This document shows, piece by piece, positions 17,527 to 25,177 of a DNA stretch of 36,877 bases. Every line of letters begins with the position of its first letter. Within the stretch, counting starts at the first letter, position 1. Under the pieces are notes generated by a model that saw only the letters and a program-made list of their open reading frames with translations, was not told where the DNA came from and ran no database searches. This DNA is from CAMPJM01 sp964440915 (lineage in GTDB: Bacteria > Bacteroidota > Bacteroidia > Cytophagales > Cyclobacteriaceae): NCBI GenBank assembly GCA_964440915.1, contig CAYTTV010000038.1, positions 1-36,877 of the forward strand, in the 5' to 3' direction. Position numbers and translations under genes: made by a program.

Positions 17527-19473
17527 ATGGCGATTCATATATACATATCCTTACTTCTTCTCCATTGGTCAACATTGCCATTCGCACAGGCTTTTTCTTA
17601 TGTTGATGATCCAAGAGCAGAAGATATCGAGATGCTGAATGAAGAGGCACTGGGGTTCTTACTTGAGGCGCCTGACAAGACTGCCGTGCTCGCTCATGAA
17701 GCGCTTGAGCTTGCGATGACAATTGATTCCGACAAACATATTGCCTACTCCTACAACATACTGGGATTGGTAAATGACGACCTGGGCAATTATGCCATTG
17801 CTTTGGACTACTATTTCCTTTCACTGAAGCATTCAAAAAAGACAGGAGATCTACAAGCTATAGGAGTATCTATGAATAATATTGGCCAATTCTTTTGGAT
17901 GCAAAACAACAGTGTCTTGGCACTCCGATATTTAAAGGAAGCATTGCAATTTGCTACTGAAACAGGTGATGAATTGACTGTTGGCTATATCTACAATAAC
18001 CTGGGCCTGATCAGTGACGAGGAGGAGGATTTCGAGGTCGCTTTCACCCATTATGAAAAGGCCTTGGACATTTTCACCAGATTGGAAGATAATGAAGGGA
18101 CAGCTTTGGTGCTGCACAATATAGCCTGGCTCTACTATGCGCAAGACAATTGGGACAGTACCTTAATTTATGTGAATCAAGCATTGGCGCTAGACATCAA
18201 AACCAATGATATCGAAGGTATTGCTACTGACTATTACCTTCTAGGCATGGTGCATCTTCAAAAAAATGAACTTAAAGAGGGGCTTGAGCAATTTCATGCA
18301 GGCTTGCACGAAGCCAGTAAAATAAAGATTGCGCCTATTATGACAAAGCTCTATAAGGAAATCGCTCAAACCTACTTCGATAAAGGTCTTTATCCTGAAG
18401 CGTTAGCAAACCTTGAAAAATACAATGAATTAAGTGATTCAATTTATAGCGACAGTGACCTTACCAAGATAAGCAATTTTCAAACCCTCTATGAAGTCCA
18501 ACTTCAGCAAGAAGAACTAGAGCATTTAAAAGCACAAAACGACCTTAATGACCTCTCATTATCCTTTCAGCAGACTTTCACTTACCTTTTGCTTATATGC
18601 ACAATAGCATTATTAGGCCTGTTGCTCCTCCTCTTCATTCAGAATAGGCAAAACGGCGGCACGATCAAGGCGTTAGACAAACACAACCAAAGAATCAAGG
18701 AGCAAAATGAAGCGCTTGCGCATTCCAACAAGGAATTGAGCCTGTCGAAGGCTAAGCTCAAGGAGTTTAACGAAACAAAGGATAAGTTTTTTTCTATTAT
18801 TTCTCACGATCTTAAAAGCCCTTTGAATTCTCTCCAAGGCTTAATGCAATTATTGACTTTGCAATCAGATACGCTCACGACACAAGAGCTAGTCCATTTG
18901 GCTAAAGGACTGGGCCACTCCATCGAGAACCTTTCTGCACTTTTGGACAATCTCCTAGGTTGGTCTATGTCGCAAATGGGTAAAATTGAACAGCATCCTA
19001 CCAAAGTAAATCTATACACCATCGTAGAAGAAAACATTTCTTTATTAGAAATGAATGCGCAAGCCAAAAACATTCAGGTCGAGAACTTTGTAGAAGAAGA
19101 GGTTGCTATTTTTGCGGACTTCAATATGACGAGTTTCGTCATCAGGAACTTATTGTCAAATGCCATCAAGTTCACCAAGGATGAAGGTCATATCAAAATA
19201 TCGAGCAAAGCTGTTGACAACCATATATATCTTTCTGTAAGCGACAATGGTATTGGTATTTCAGCCGATGATCTAGACAAGCTTTTCAAGATAGGTCAAC
19301 ATTTCTCTACACAAGGCACCGCTAAAGAAAAAGGGACAGGTTTAGGCCTGATCTTATGCAAAGAGTTTGTGGAAAAGAACAACGGTAGACTATTGATTGA
19401 AAGTGTATTGCAAAAGGGCACAAAGATAACTGTTGTATTATCCAGTTATGAAACCTCACATGCCCTAAGCTAA
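17527..19473 (+). CDS. TPR-domain sensor histidine kinase
   Basis: The 648 residues have a signal peptide (to about 20), a periplasmic array of about six TPR repeats (about 40-310; for example NNIGQFFWMQNNSVLALRYL and NNLGLISDEEEDFEVAFTHY), a membrane segment at about 349-370, a coiled coil, and a full kinase core: H-box SHDLKSPLNSL with His427, N-box NLLSNAIKFT, G1 DNGIGIS and G2 GTGLGLILCKEF. The TPR region probably senses a protein or peptide partner. No response regulator is encoded nearby, so the phosphotransfer partner is elsewhere. It sits 5 bp after its degenerate paralogue, so the two are almost certainly co-expressed. It overlaps the convergent SpmAB-type gene by 4 bp. Confidence 0.94.
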   Translation: MAIHIYISLLLLHWSTLPFAQAFSYVDDPRAEDIEMLNEEALGFLLEAPDKTAVLAHEALELAMTIDSDKHIAYSYNILGLVNDDLGNYAIALDYYFLSLKHSKKTGDLQAIGVSMNNIGQFFWMQNNSVLALRYLKEALQFATETGDELTVGYIYNNLGLISDEEEDFEVAFTHYEKALDIFTRLEDNEGTALVLHNIAWLYYAQDNWDSTLIYVNQALALDIKTNDIEGIATDYYLLGMVHLQKNELKEGLEQFHAGLHEASKIKIAPIMTKLYKEIAQTYFDKGLYPEALANLEKYNELSDSIYSDSDLTKISNFQTLYEVQLQQEELEHLKAQNDLNDLSLSFQQTFTYLLLICTIALLGLLLLLFIQNRQNGGTIKALDKHNQRIKEQNEALAHSNKELSLSKAKLKEFNETKDKFFSIISHDLKSPLNSLQGLMQLLTLQSDTLTTQELVHLAKGLGHSIENLSALLDNLLGWSMSQMGKIEQHPTKVNLYTIVEENISLLEMNAQAKNIQVENFVEEEVAIFADFNMTSFVIRNLLSNAIKFTKDEGHIKISSKAVDNHIYLSVSDNGIGISADDLDKLFKIGQHFSTQGTAKEKGTGLGLILCKEFVEKNNGRLLIESVLQKGTKITVVLSSYETSHALS

Positions 19474-20750
19474 TAGAAGAAAATATACCCCACTACAATC
19501 GCCGCTACAATTCCTACGAAATCTGCGATCAGGCCGCATGTGACCGTATATCGCGTATTTTTAATGCTCACAGCACCATAATATACCGCCAAGGTGTAAA
19601 ACGTAGTTTCCGTAGATCCTTGGATAGCGGAAGCCAATCGGCCTACAAATGAATCCACGCCATAGGTCTGCATGGCCTCGACCATCATTCCCCTGGCACC
19701 GCTGCCACTTAATGGCTTCATTAAAGCAGTAGGCAAAGCAGGAACAAAGTCGGTGTTAAAGCCGAGAAATCCAAACACCCCTCCAATACCAGATACCATT
19801 ATGTCCATTGCGCCAGATGCTCGAAAAACACCGATGGCTACAAGCATGGCCACTAGAAATGGAATGATCTTAATCGCTACCTCGAAGCCTTCTTTGGCAC
19901 CCTCTATAAAAGCGTCATAAATATTGATCCGCTTCCGCAAAGCCAGGATAATAAACCCAATGATGACAGAGAAAAGAACAAAGTTACCCACCAAACTGGA
20001 TATCATGCCGGTTTGCTCTTGGGACAATCCATTGAAATAGTACATCATCCCTACAATAAATGCTGTAATCCCCACGAGATAAGCCAAAATTACAGGTTGA
20101 AAGAGATTGATTCGTTGAAAGATCGATACCACTATCAATCCTGCAAGTGTAGAGAAATACGTTGCAATCAGGATGGGCAGGAATATATCCGAGGGGTTGG
20201 CAGCACCTTCTGCGGCCCTCAATGCCATAATACTAATAGGGATTAAGGTAAGACCCGATGTGTTAAGCACTAAAAACATTATTTGAGGATTGGAAGCCGT
20301 ATCCTTAGAAGGGTTTATGGCTTGTAACTCATGCATTGCCTTCAGTCCTAAGGGCGTGGCTGCATTATCCAGCCCTAGCATGTTAGCAGAAAAATTCATA
20401 AGCATAGAGCCTCCAGCAGGATGATCCTTTGGAAGCTCAGGAAAGAGTTTTGAAAAAAAAGGGCCTACAAGGCGCGAAAGGACACTCACAGCGCCGCCCA
20501 TTTCTCCAATCTTCATCAGCCCCAACCAGAGTGTCATCACCCCTATCAAATAAATTGCGATGTTCACACTGGCTTCTGCCATAGTAAAGGTACTGTTGAC
20601 CATATCACTGAAGACTGCAAGATCGGCGTTGTCAAAAACCCAGCCGAAGGTTTGTTCCAAATAGTGCCGGAAATAATATCCTATGACCCGGCATAAGGCA
20701 ACGAAGAAGCCAATGAGAAAAAAACCGATCCAAATATAATTTAGCGCCAT
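19470..20750 (-). CDS. SpmA-SpmB fusion, nucleoside-recognition (Gate) domain membrane protein
   Basis: The 426 residues are mostly hydrophobic, with about nine to ten membrane segments. The N-terminal half resembles spore maturation protein SpmA (LMKIGEMGGAVSVLSRLVGP, then LMNFSANMLGLDNAATPLG), the C-terminal half SpmB (MVSGIGGVFGFLGF, LPTALMKPLSGSGARG, QGSTETTFYTLAVYYGAV). In Firmicutes these are separate genes; the fusion is common in Bacteroidota, which do not sporulate. The domain family is thought to move or bind small solutes, but the substrate is unknown. The stop overlaps the kinase stop from the other strand. Confidence 0.92.
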   Translation of the reverse strand: MALNYIWIGFFLIGFFVALCRVIGYYFRHYLEQTFGWVFDNADLAVFSDMVNSTFTMAEASVNIAIYLIGVMTLWLGLMKIGEMGGAVSVLSRLVGPFFSKLFPELPKDHPAGGSMLMNFSANMLGLDNAATPLGLKAMHELQAINPSKDTASNPQIMFLVLNTSGLTLIPISIMALRAAEGAANPSDIFLPILIATYFSTLAGLIVVSIFQRINLFQPVILAYLVGITAFIVGMMYYFNGLSQEQTGMISSLVGNFVLFSVIIGFIILALRKRINIYDAFIEGAKEGFEVAIKIIPFLVAMLVAIGVFRASGAMDIMVSGIGGVFGFLGFNTDFVPALPTALMKPLSGSGARGMMVEAMQTYGVDSFVGRLASAIQGSTETTFYTLAVYYGAVSIKNTRYTVTCGLIADFVGIVAAIVVGYIFFY

Positions 20751-20866
20751 ACAATAAGCATCAACCTTTCTGAATTTAAGGCTTCAATATAAATAATAAG
20801 GGCAACAATCAGGAACTTTTCTTCCGAACTATCCGCTGCGGGATGTAATATGTATTTTAGAATGTT

Positions 20867-20874
20867 TAATTTTG
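20867..20874 (+). promoter_or_regulatory. Possible -7 promoter element of the lipoprotein gene
   Basis: TAATTTTG fits TAnnTTTG and lies 19 bp before the ATG at 20894. No TTG is seen at the expected upstream spacing. Confidence 0.4.
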
Positions 20875-20893
20875 TTCATTAAATGCAGCGCCT

Positions 20894-21319
20894 ATGAAAT
20901 TCCATGCTTGGATAGTAATTTTTCTTATCCCTTTAGCCTTTAGTTGTACGGACGACGACTTTCCAGTCACATTGCAGAGTGCTCAGGCACAACGTCTGCT
21001 TACCAATGACTCGTCGAAGGTCTGGGTTCCTGTAATAGGCCAGTCCTTCCAAGATTGTGCGATCGATGACCAGTATAAGTTTACGCGATCGCGCATCAAG
21101 GACCAGCTTGGTGAATATTGGGTCCATCCAGGTACTATTTTATGTGAAGGTGATGGAGAAATAAAAGGCACTTGGGAAATAATCGAAGAAAACGGCAAGA
21201 ACCAACTCAGCATCCATACATCCACAACCGACGTCTATCAAATCGATCTCATCACAGCATCACAACTTCGGCTTCTGGATAACAATCAAGAAATCAGGAC
21301 TTTCATAGCAAGGCCCTGA
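20894..21319 (+). CDS. Putative lipoprotein, 141 residues
   Basis: The N terminus (MKFHAWIVIFLIPLAFSC) is a lipoprotein signal with lipobox LAFSC, followed by an Asp-rich CTDDDF sequence. The remainder is predicted beta-rich, with KVWVPVIGQSFQDC, a TWEIIEENGKNQLSI segment and a final strand IRTFIARP. This resembles the small lipocalin-like or 'DUF' lipoproteins of Bacteroidota in layout (a W-x-I strand followed by LxLL), but I do not recognise the family. It converges on rsmE with an 11-bp gap. Confidence 0.8.
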   Translation: MKFHAWIVIFLIPLAFSCTDDDFPVTLQSAQAQRLLTNDSSKVWVPVIGQSFQDCAIDDQYKFTRSRIKDQLGEYWVHPGTILCEGDGEIKGTWEIIEENGKNQLSIHTSTTDVYQIDLITASQLRLLDNNQEIRTFIARP

Positions 21320-21330
21320 GACCAGTACGA

Positions 21331-22026
21331 TTATTCGTTGATCAAATTCAAAATATGGCAAGCAGCTAGCCCAGCAGTTTCTGTTCTCAGACGGCTTTTG
21401 CCCAACGACACAGCATGCCAGTTATTGGCTTCTGCTATTTCGATTTCTCTTTTTGAAAAATCTCCCTCAGGACCGATCATCACCAAGTAATCCATCAAAG
21501 GTTTTGCCCTATCTTTCAAATGCACTGGATTATCTCTATCCACATAGGCGATAAATTTCTGGGCTGCTGCTTTTTGCGCAAACTCCTCAAAAGGTATAAT
21601 CGAATTCAACTGAGGCAGTTTAGCCTTTACAGACTGCTTCATGGCACTTACTGCCTTCTTCCACAGCCTTTCCTCGTTTATCTTCACACGCTCAGAATGA
21701 TCGCATTGCAAAAAAGTTAGCGCACCAACTCCCAGTTCAACAGCCTTTTCCAGAAACCATTCAATCCTATCCATGTTTTTGGTGGGTGCTATACCAATAT
21801 GAATTGAATATGCTTGTTTTTCTTCTTTATGTATGGACAAGACCGTAAAAGTGCATTTTCTCGGATTGGCCGATACGATAGCAACCTCATAAAAGCTTCC
21901 ATCACCATCCACCACCGTAATCTTGTCGCCCTCATTTTTTCTCAGCACCTTCACACAGTGCCGCGATTCTTCATGGTCCAAATATAAAGCACCCTTGCTA
22001 ATCTCCGGTTGGTAAAACAATTGCAT
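21331..22026 (-). CDS. rsmE: 16S rRNA (uracil1498-N3)-methyltransferase
   Basis: Methylates N3 of U1498 in 16S rRNA using SAM; a SPOUT-fold enzyme. The 231 residues match the family. An N-terminal PUA-like part (HEESRHCVKVLRKNEGDKI) is followed by the SPOUT domain with the knot motifs IGPEGDFSKREIEIAE and LGKSRLRTETAGLAA. It lies downstream of the helicase gene on the same strand, separated by a terminator at about 22114-22175, so it probably has its own promoter. Confidence 0.95.
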   Translation of the reverse strand: MQLFYQPEISKGALYLDHEESRHCVKVLRKNEGDKITVVDGDGSFYEVAIVSANPRKCTFTVLSIHKEEKQAYSIHIGIAPTKNMDRIEWFLEKAVELGVGALTFLQCDHSERVKINEERLWKKAVSAMKQSVKAKLPQLNSIIPFEEFAQKAAAQKFIAYVDRDNPVHLKDRAKPLMDYLVMIGPEGDFSKREIEIAEANNWHAVSLGKSRLRTETAGLAACHILNLINE

Positions 22027-22113
22027 GATCGATTCTTTTTCCTTTTTAAATACTTATCTCTTAAAACGAGGCTACAAATAAGGCACTAAATTTCCTGATT
22101 TTAGAGAGCGGAC

Positions 22114-22175
22114 AAAAAAAAAGGAAAGTTCAGTTTACAACTTGCCTATGGCCTTTTGTCAACTGCTACTTTCCT
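22114..22175 (-). terminator. Intrinsic terminator of the helicase gene
   Basis: On the minus strand, AGGAAAGT (22175-22168) pairs with ACTTTCCT (22129-22122), with further pairing inside, and is followed by a run of nine T (22122-22114). It lies 52 bp beyond the helicase stop codon. Confidence 0.8.
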
Positions 22176-22226
22176 CTCTTAAACCAACTATTTCTAGTCA
22201 GCACATGTGTTATCTAAAAGCAGGGA

Positions 22227-23945
22227 TTACCTTCTTCTTCTCTTGCCCTCATCTCTTCGGCCGCCAGATCTACTACCTCCGCCTGATCTTCCAAACCTTC
22301 CTTCTCTTCCTCCACCACTACCACCGCCACCTGCAGGTTGCTTGGCAATTTCCATGTTCACTTTCTTGCCTTTTATCTGGCTGCTGTTCATGATATCAAC
22401 AATTCTTTCAGCAGATTCCTTTGGAACATTCACGAAAGAAAACTTATCGAATATCTCAATTTCTCCTATACTATTGCCAGATATTCCCGTTTCGCCTGCT
22501 ATAGCACCCACGATATCTCCTGGACGTATTTTTGAAGTTTTTCCTAGGTTGATGAATATGCGTGCAGAATCTTCATTGCCTCTTCTTCTTTTAGGCCCTT
22601 CTTCGTATTCATACTCATGAGCAATCTCCTGGTTCAGGTTATTCAGTGCCTCTTCTTGCTTTCCGATATGGATTTTGATGAGGGCGGCAATAATGTTATT
22701 GCTGTCATAACCTTCTGCCTGCAAAGAAGTGATCATCTCGTCATAAGCGTTAAGCTCTTCCTGATCGATGGTCTCTTTTACTTTTGTTAAGAACTGATCG
22801 CGTTTTATTTTAATAAGCTCTTCACCAGATGGCACAGCTTGCTTCTGTATCTGAACTTTTATATACTTTTCCACATCACGAAGCCTGTGCTTCTCTTTCC
22901 CCCATATGAAAGAAAAAGATTTTCCAGACTTGCCGGCGCGTCCTGTTCTTCCGATTCTGTGCACATAATATTCCGGATCCAGCGGGAAGTCGTAGTTAAA
23001 GACAGCGTCTACATTGTTCACGTCAATTCCCCTTGCCGCCACATCAGTAGCTACCAAGATGGTCACCGACCCAGACCTGAATTTCGCCATTACCCTATTT
23101 CGTTGGTTCTGGTTCATATCACCATGAAGTCCTTCTGCAGAAAATCCTTTTTGCTGAAGCTCTTCTACCACTTCATCTACTTTTCTCTTTGTGTTACAGA
23201 ACACCAACATCAGCTTAAGGTCATTTTGGTTGATGAGCCTAGTCATCACCTCCACCTTTAAGCTGCTTTTTATTTCGTAGTAGTACTGCTCGATGCTAGA
23301 CACCGTCAGTTCATTCTTTACCACCTTGATCAACTCTGGAGAGTTTTGATACTTCTGAGTCAGTACCATAATAGGCTTAGGCATAGTAGCCGAAAAGAAG
23401 ACAGTTTGCCTTTCCTCAGGCAACTCTTTCATAATGTCCTCAATATCTTCCCTAAAACCCATATCCAACATCTCGTCGGCCTCATCCAGCACGATAGTCT
23501 TCACAGAGTTCAGTACAAGGGTGCCTCTATTGATATGGTCTATAACCCTACCAGGTGTACCCACGACAATACTCACTCCCCGCTTCAGGGCTTTTATTTG
23601 CTTGTCTATAGGATCGCCTCCATAAATGGCCAGCAGATGAACGTGTCTTTTAAATTTTGAGAGCTTTTTAAGTTCTTCCGATACTTGAAGCGCTAGCTCT
23701 CTTGTGGGGCACAATACGATGGCTTGAATTTTCTTCTCTTCAGGGTCCAGTTGTTCAATAATTGGAATCCCAAAGGCGGCAGTTTTGCCGGTTCCAGTTT
23801 GTGCTTGTCCTATCACGTCTCTTCCTTGTAATAAAAAAGGAATGGCTTCAGCTTGAATAGGCGAAGCATTGGTAAAGCCCATTTCTTCAATGGCTTTAAG
23901 TGTCTCTTCGGAAAGAGGCAAGGAATTAAAAGGTAATGTTTGCAT
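22227..23945 (-). CDS. deaD: DEAD-box ATP-dependent RNA helicase, CsdA/DeaD type
   Basis: Unwinds RNA in the cytoplasm, typically in ribosome assembly, RNA turnover and cold adaptation. The 572 residues hold the full motif set: Q motif, AQTGTGKT (I), PTRELALQ (Ia), GTPGR (Ib), DEAD (II), SAT (III), VATDVAARGID (V) and HRIGRTGRAG (VI). A DbpA-type RNA-binding domain follows (about 463-538; RIFINLGKTSKIRPGDIVGA), then a Gly/Arg-rich tail rich in GGR repeats. It has a promoter-like element far upstream (24203-24210), implying a leader of about 250 nt, as in cold-regulated helicase genes. Confidence 0.95.
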   Translation of the reverse strand: MQTLPFNSLPLSEETLKAIEEMGFTNASPIQAEAIPFLLQGRDVIGQAQTGTGKTAAFGIPIIEQLDPEEKKIQAIVLCPTRELALQVSEELKKLSKFKRHVHLLAIYGGDPIDKQIKALKRGVSIVVGTPGRVIDHINRGTLVLNSVKTIVLDEADEMLDMGFREDIEDIMKELPEERQTVFFSATMPKPIMVLTQKYQNSPELIKVVKNELTVSSIEQYYYEIKSSLKVEVMTRLINQNDLKLMLVFCNTKRKVDEVVEELQQKGFSAEGLHGDMNQNQRNRVMAKFRSGSVTILVATDVAARGIDVNNVDAVFNYDFPLDPEYYVHRIGRTGRAGKSGKSFSFIWGKEKHRLRDVEKYIKVQIQKQAVPSGEELIKIKRDQFLTKVKETIDQEELNAYDEMITSLQAEGYDSNNIIAALIKIHIGKQEEALNNLNQEIAHEYEYEEGPKRRRGNEDSARIFINLGKTSKIRPGDIVGAIAGETGISGNSIGEIEIFDKFSFVNVPKESAERIVDIMNSSQIKGKKVNMEIAKQPAGGGGSGGGREGRFGRSGGGSRSGGRRDEGKRRRR

Positions 23946-24202
23946 TTGTTATTTGTTATAAAATTGTCTTGTCACAAATGAAACTACTTTTTAAAGCCTC
24001 TTCGTCCCGCGTTCTTATCGAGAGGGGGTTTCATCCGTGCTTGTCTAATATGTTAATGTATTATTCTATTGTGGTCCATCTCAAAAAAGAGCGGTCTTAT
24101 TATTTTTTTTAAAAGTTAAAATTCAGGAGCTAGAAGGACGAGATACCTCAATTTCGAAAAGTTGTACCGCTGTCAGGGATTATCATGAAAATTAAATTCC
24201 TG

Positions 24203-24237
24203 CAAAGGTAAATAAATAAAATGGATAATCACGCAAA
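24203..24237 (-). promoter_or_regulatory. Promoter of the DEAD-box helicase gene
   Basis: On the minus strand, TTTG (24237-24234) and TACCTTTG (24210-24203) are 23 bp apart, fitting the Bacteroidota TTG-N17-23-TAnnTTTG pattern. This places the start of transcription about 250 nt before the helicase ATG. Confidence 0.5.
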
Positions 24238-24274
24238 TTGTTTTCGATAAAGATAAAAAACAAGCAAAATAATT

Positions 24275-24414
24275 GGGCGGTGGCCAGGCTATCCGCTATA
24301 CTCCGACCAGCCACACGGCTCATCAATCATTCCAGAATTGCTCACTTCATACATTTCACCAAGCTAAAACCCACCCTTATCGGGGTGCCTCTCCTATCCT
24401 TACCGCTCACTGCC
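24275..24414. repeat. Structured intergenic element with two anchor motifs
   Basis: A roughly 140-bp stretch is bounded by GGCGGTG (24276-24282) and CACTGCC (24408-24414), which can pair with one G-T wobble. Within it are GGCTATCCGCTATA (24287-24300), a small AGCC/GGCT hairpin (24309-24320), a CACCC/GGGTG hairpin (24372-24387) and CTCCTATCCTTACCGC (24391-24406). I recall similar paired anchors (GGCTATCCGCT ... ATCCCTAACGC) between genes in other Bacteroidota, but cannot verify this. The small open frames across it look spurious. Confidence 0.4.
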
Positions 24415-24595
24415 TATACCCATACGACGAGGAAAATCAAGCGGTAAAATGTTATAAACGAACCATTTTTATTTTAATTTATGCTCCACAACCTCCACTA
24501 TGAAATGAAAAACAAAATACCCTGTGTTATAATTCAACTTTAACAAATGTTATTTCGCCCCTATAAATCGCCTGTTTATTTCAAATCATTCATTT

Positions 24596-24603
24596 TACCT
24601 TTG
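24596..24603 (+). promoter_or_regulatory. -7 promoter element of a candidate small RNA
   Basis: TACCTTTG matches TAnnTTTG exactly. It is not followed by a convincing gene but by a hairpin and an intrinsic terminator about 110 bp downstream. Confidence 0.4.
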
Positions 24604-24608
24604 AATCA

Positions 24609-24713
24609 ACTTCTTTCAACCAGCTATTACATTTAAGCTATGGAACTGGGAGCTAAAGCTCCCGCCGGTGATTTTTTCGCAAAGCTGTCCATCCCCAAAG
24701 GACAGCTTTTTTT
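24609..24713 (+). ncRNA. Candidate small RNA of about 105 nt
   Basis: The span runs from the predicted start after the -7 element at 24596-24603 to the T run of an intrinsic terminator. It contains GGGAGCT-AA-AGCTCCC (24648-24663), a 7-bp hairpin, and the terminator stem AAAGCTGTCC/GGACAGCTTT (24681-24690 with 24700-24709) followed by T tracts to 24713. An ATG-initiated frame at 24640 reads straight through the terminator and has no recognisable protein features. It could instead be an attenuator or a decayed repeat. Confidence 0.35.
24681..24713 (+). terminator. Intrinsic terminator in the gene-free tract
   Basis: A perfect 10-bp stem with a 9-nt loop (ATCCCCAAA), followed by a T run. No open gene ends just upstream, which is why a small RNA is proposed. 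Confidence 0.75.
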
Positions 24714-24812
24714 ATATTCCAATCCCTACCCTTATCAAAAAAACCATGATGTATTTGGCAAGACCCGTCACCTAGCTTTCATCAGCCTCCCGTGGGCTAG
24801 GGTAACCGGATT

Positions 24813-25070
24813 GCCGGGGTTAGCTAAATCAAAACCATTGGTCATCCCTAAAAGAACATATCCCCAAGGTATTCGGCTAAAGCCTTTACAAAGACACTAT
24901 CAGGGATGGGCTAAAGCCACATTCCTATTGATGTAGCACTAGGCCTGCTTTAGGGCAGCCGATGGGTAATGATGACACAGCTTTTAATAGCCGCTGGATT
25001 TATCCAGAGGGCAACGGCAGCCGGGGTTAGCAAGGCTTTAGCCAAAACCATAGTCACCCTTCCTATTGAT
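24813..25070. repeat. Cluster of degenerate repeats built on GCTAAAGC
   Basis: An imperfect direct repeat occurs at 24813-24850 and 25020-25061; both copies start GCCGGGGTTAGC and share AAAACCA and a GTCA-CCCT core, the second carrying an inserted AGGCTTTAGCC. GGCTAAAGCCTT (24875-24886) is the exact inverse of AAGGCTTTAGCC (25032-25043). GCTAAAGC in either orientation occurs at 24652, 24876, 24910 and 25035, and TTCCTATTGAT recurs at about 24922 and 25060. This looks like a decayed REP-like cluster; short open frames here are not believable genes. Confidence 0.6.
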
Positions 25071-25150
25071 AAAAGGCTAGAATTGGCTCAACCGCTAGAC
25101 CCCCAACCAAAAATAACATTTCATAAATTTTCTCTTTCCCTTATATCCAG

Positions 25151-25158
25151 TAGTTTTG
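25151..25158 (+). promoter_or_regulatory. -7 promoter element of the aminotransferase gene
   Basis: TAGTTTTG matches TAnnTTTG and lies 19 bp before the ATG at 25178, giving a very short leader. It is not preceded by a TTG at the usual spacing. Confidence 0.45.
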
Positions 25159-25177
25159 TACCGCAAAATTTATCGCT

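Larger units (their letters stand above)
23946..25177. other. Gene-free tract of 1.2 kb
   Basis: No protein-coding gene is supported between the helicase and aminotransferase starts. The tract holds, in order, the helicase leader and promoter (23946-24237), the structured element (24275-24414), the candidate small RNA (24596-24713) and the repeat cluster (24813-25070). Its composition is locally more GC-rich than neighbouring intergenic DNA between 24640 and 25100. Confidence 0.7.

Noticed and set aside
22207..22620. Pro/Leu-rich open frame opposite the end of the helicase gene
   Set aside because: It mirrors the Gly/Arg-rich tail of the helicase on the other strand, a typical antisense shadow.
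24238..24503. Two overlapping short open frames over the structured element
   Set aside because: Different frames over the same paired motifs, with His/Thr/Pro-rich translations; better explained by a non-coding element.
24640..24936. 98-residue open frame in the gene-free tract
   Set aside because: It reads through a strong intrinsic terminator (24681-24713) and the repeat cluster, and shows no domain, signal peptide or membrane segment.
24813..25070. CRISPR array
   Set aside because: Only two imperfect direct repeats of differing length, spaced by about 170 bp, with internal inverted copies and no cas genes.
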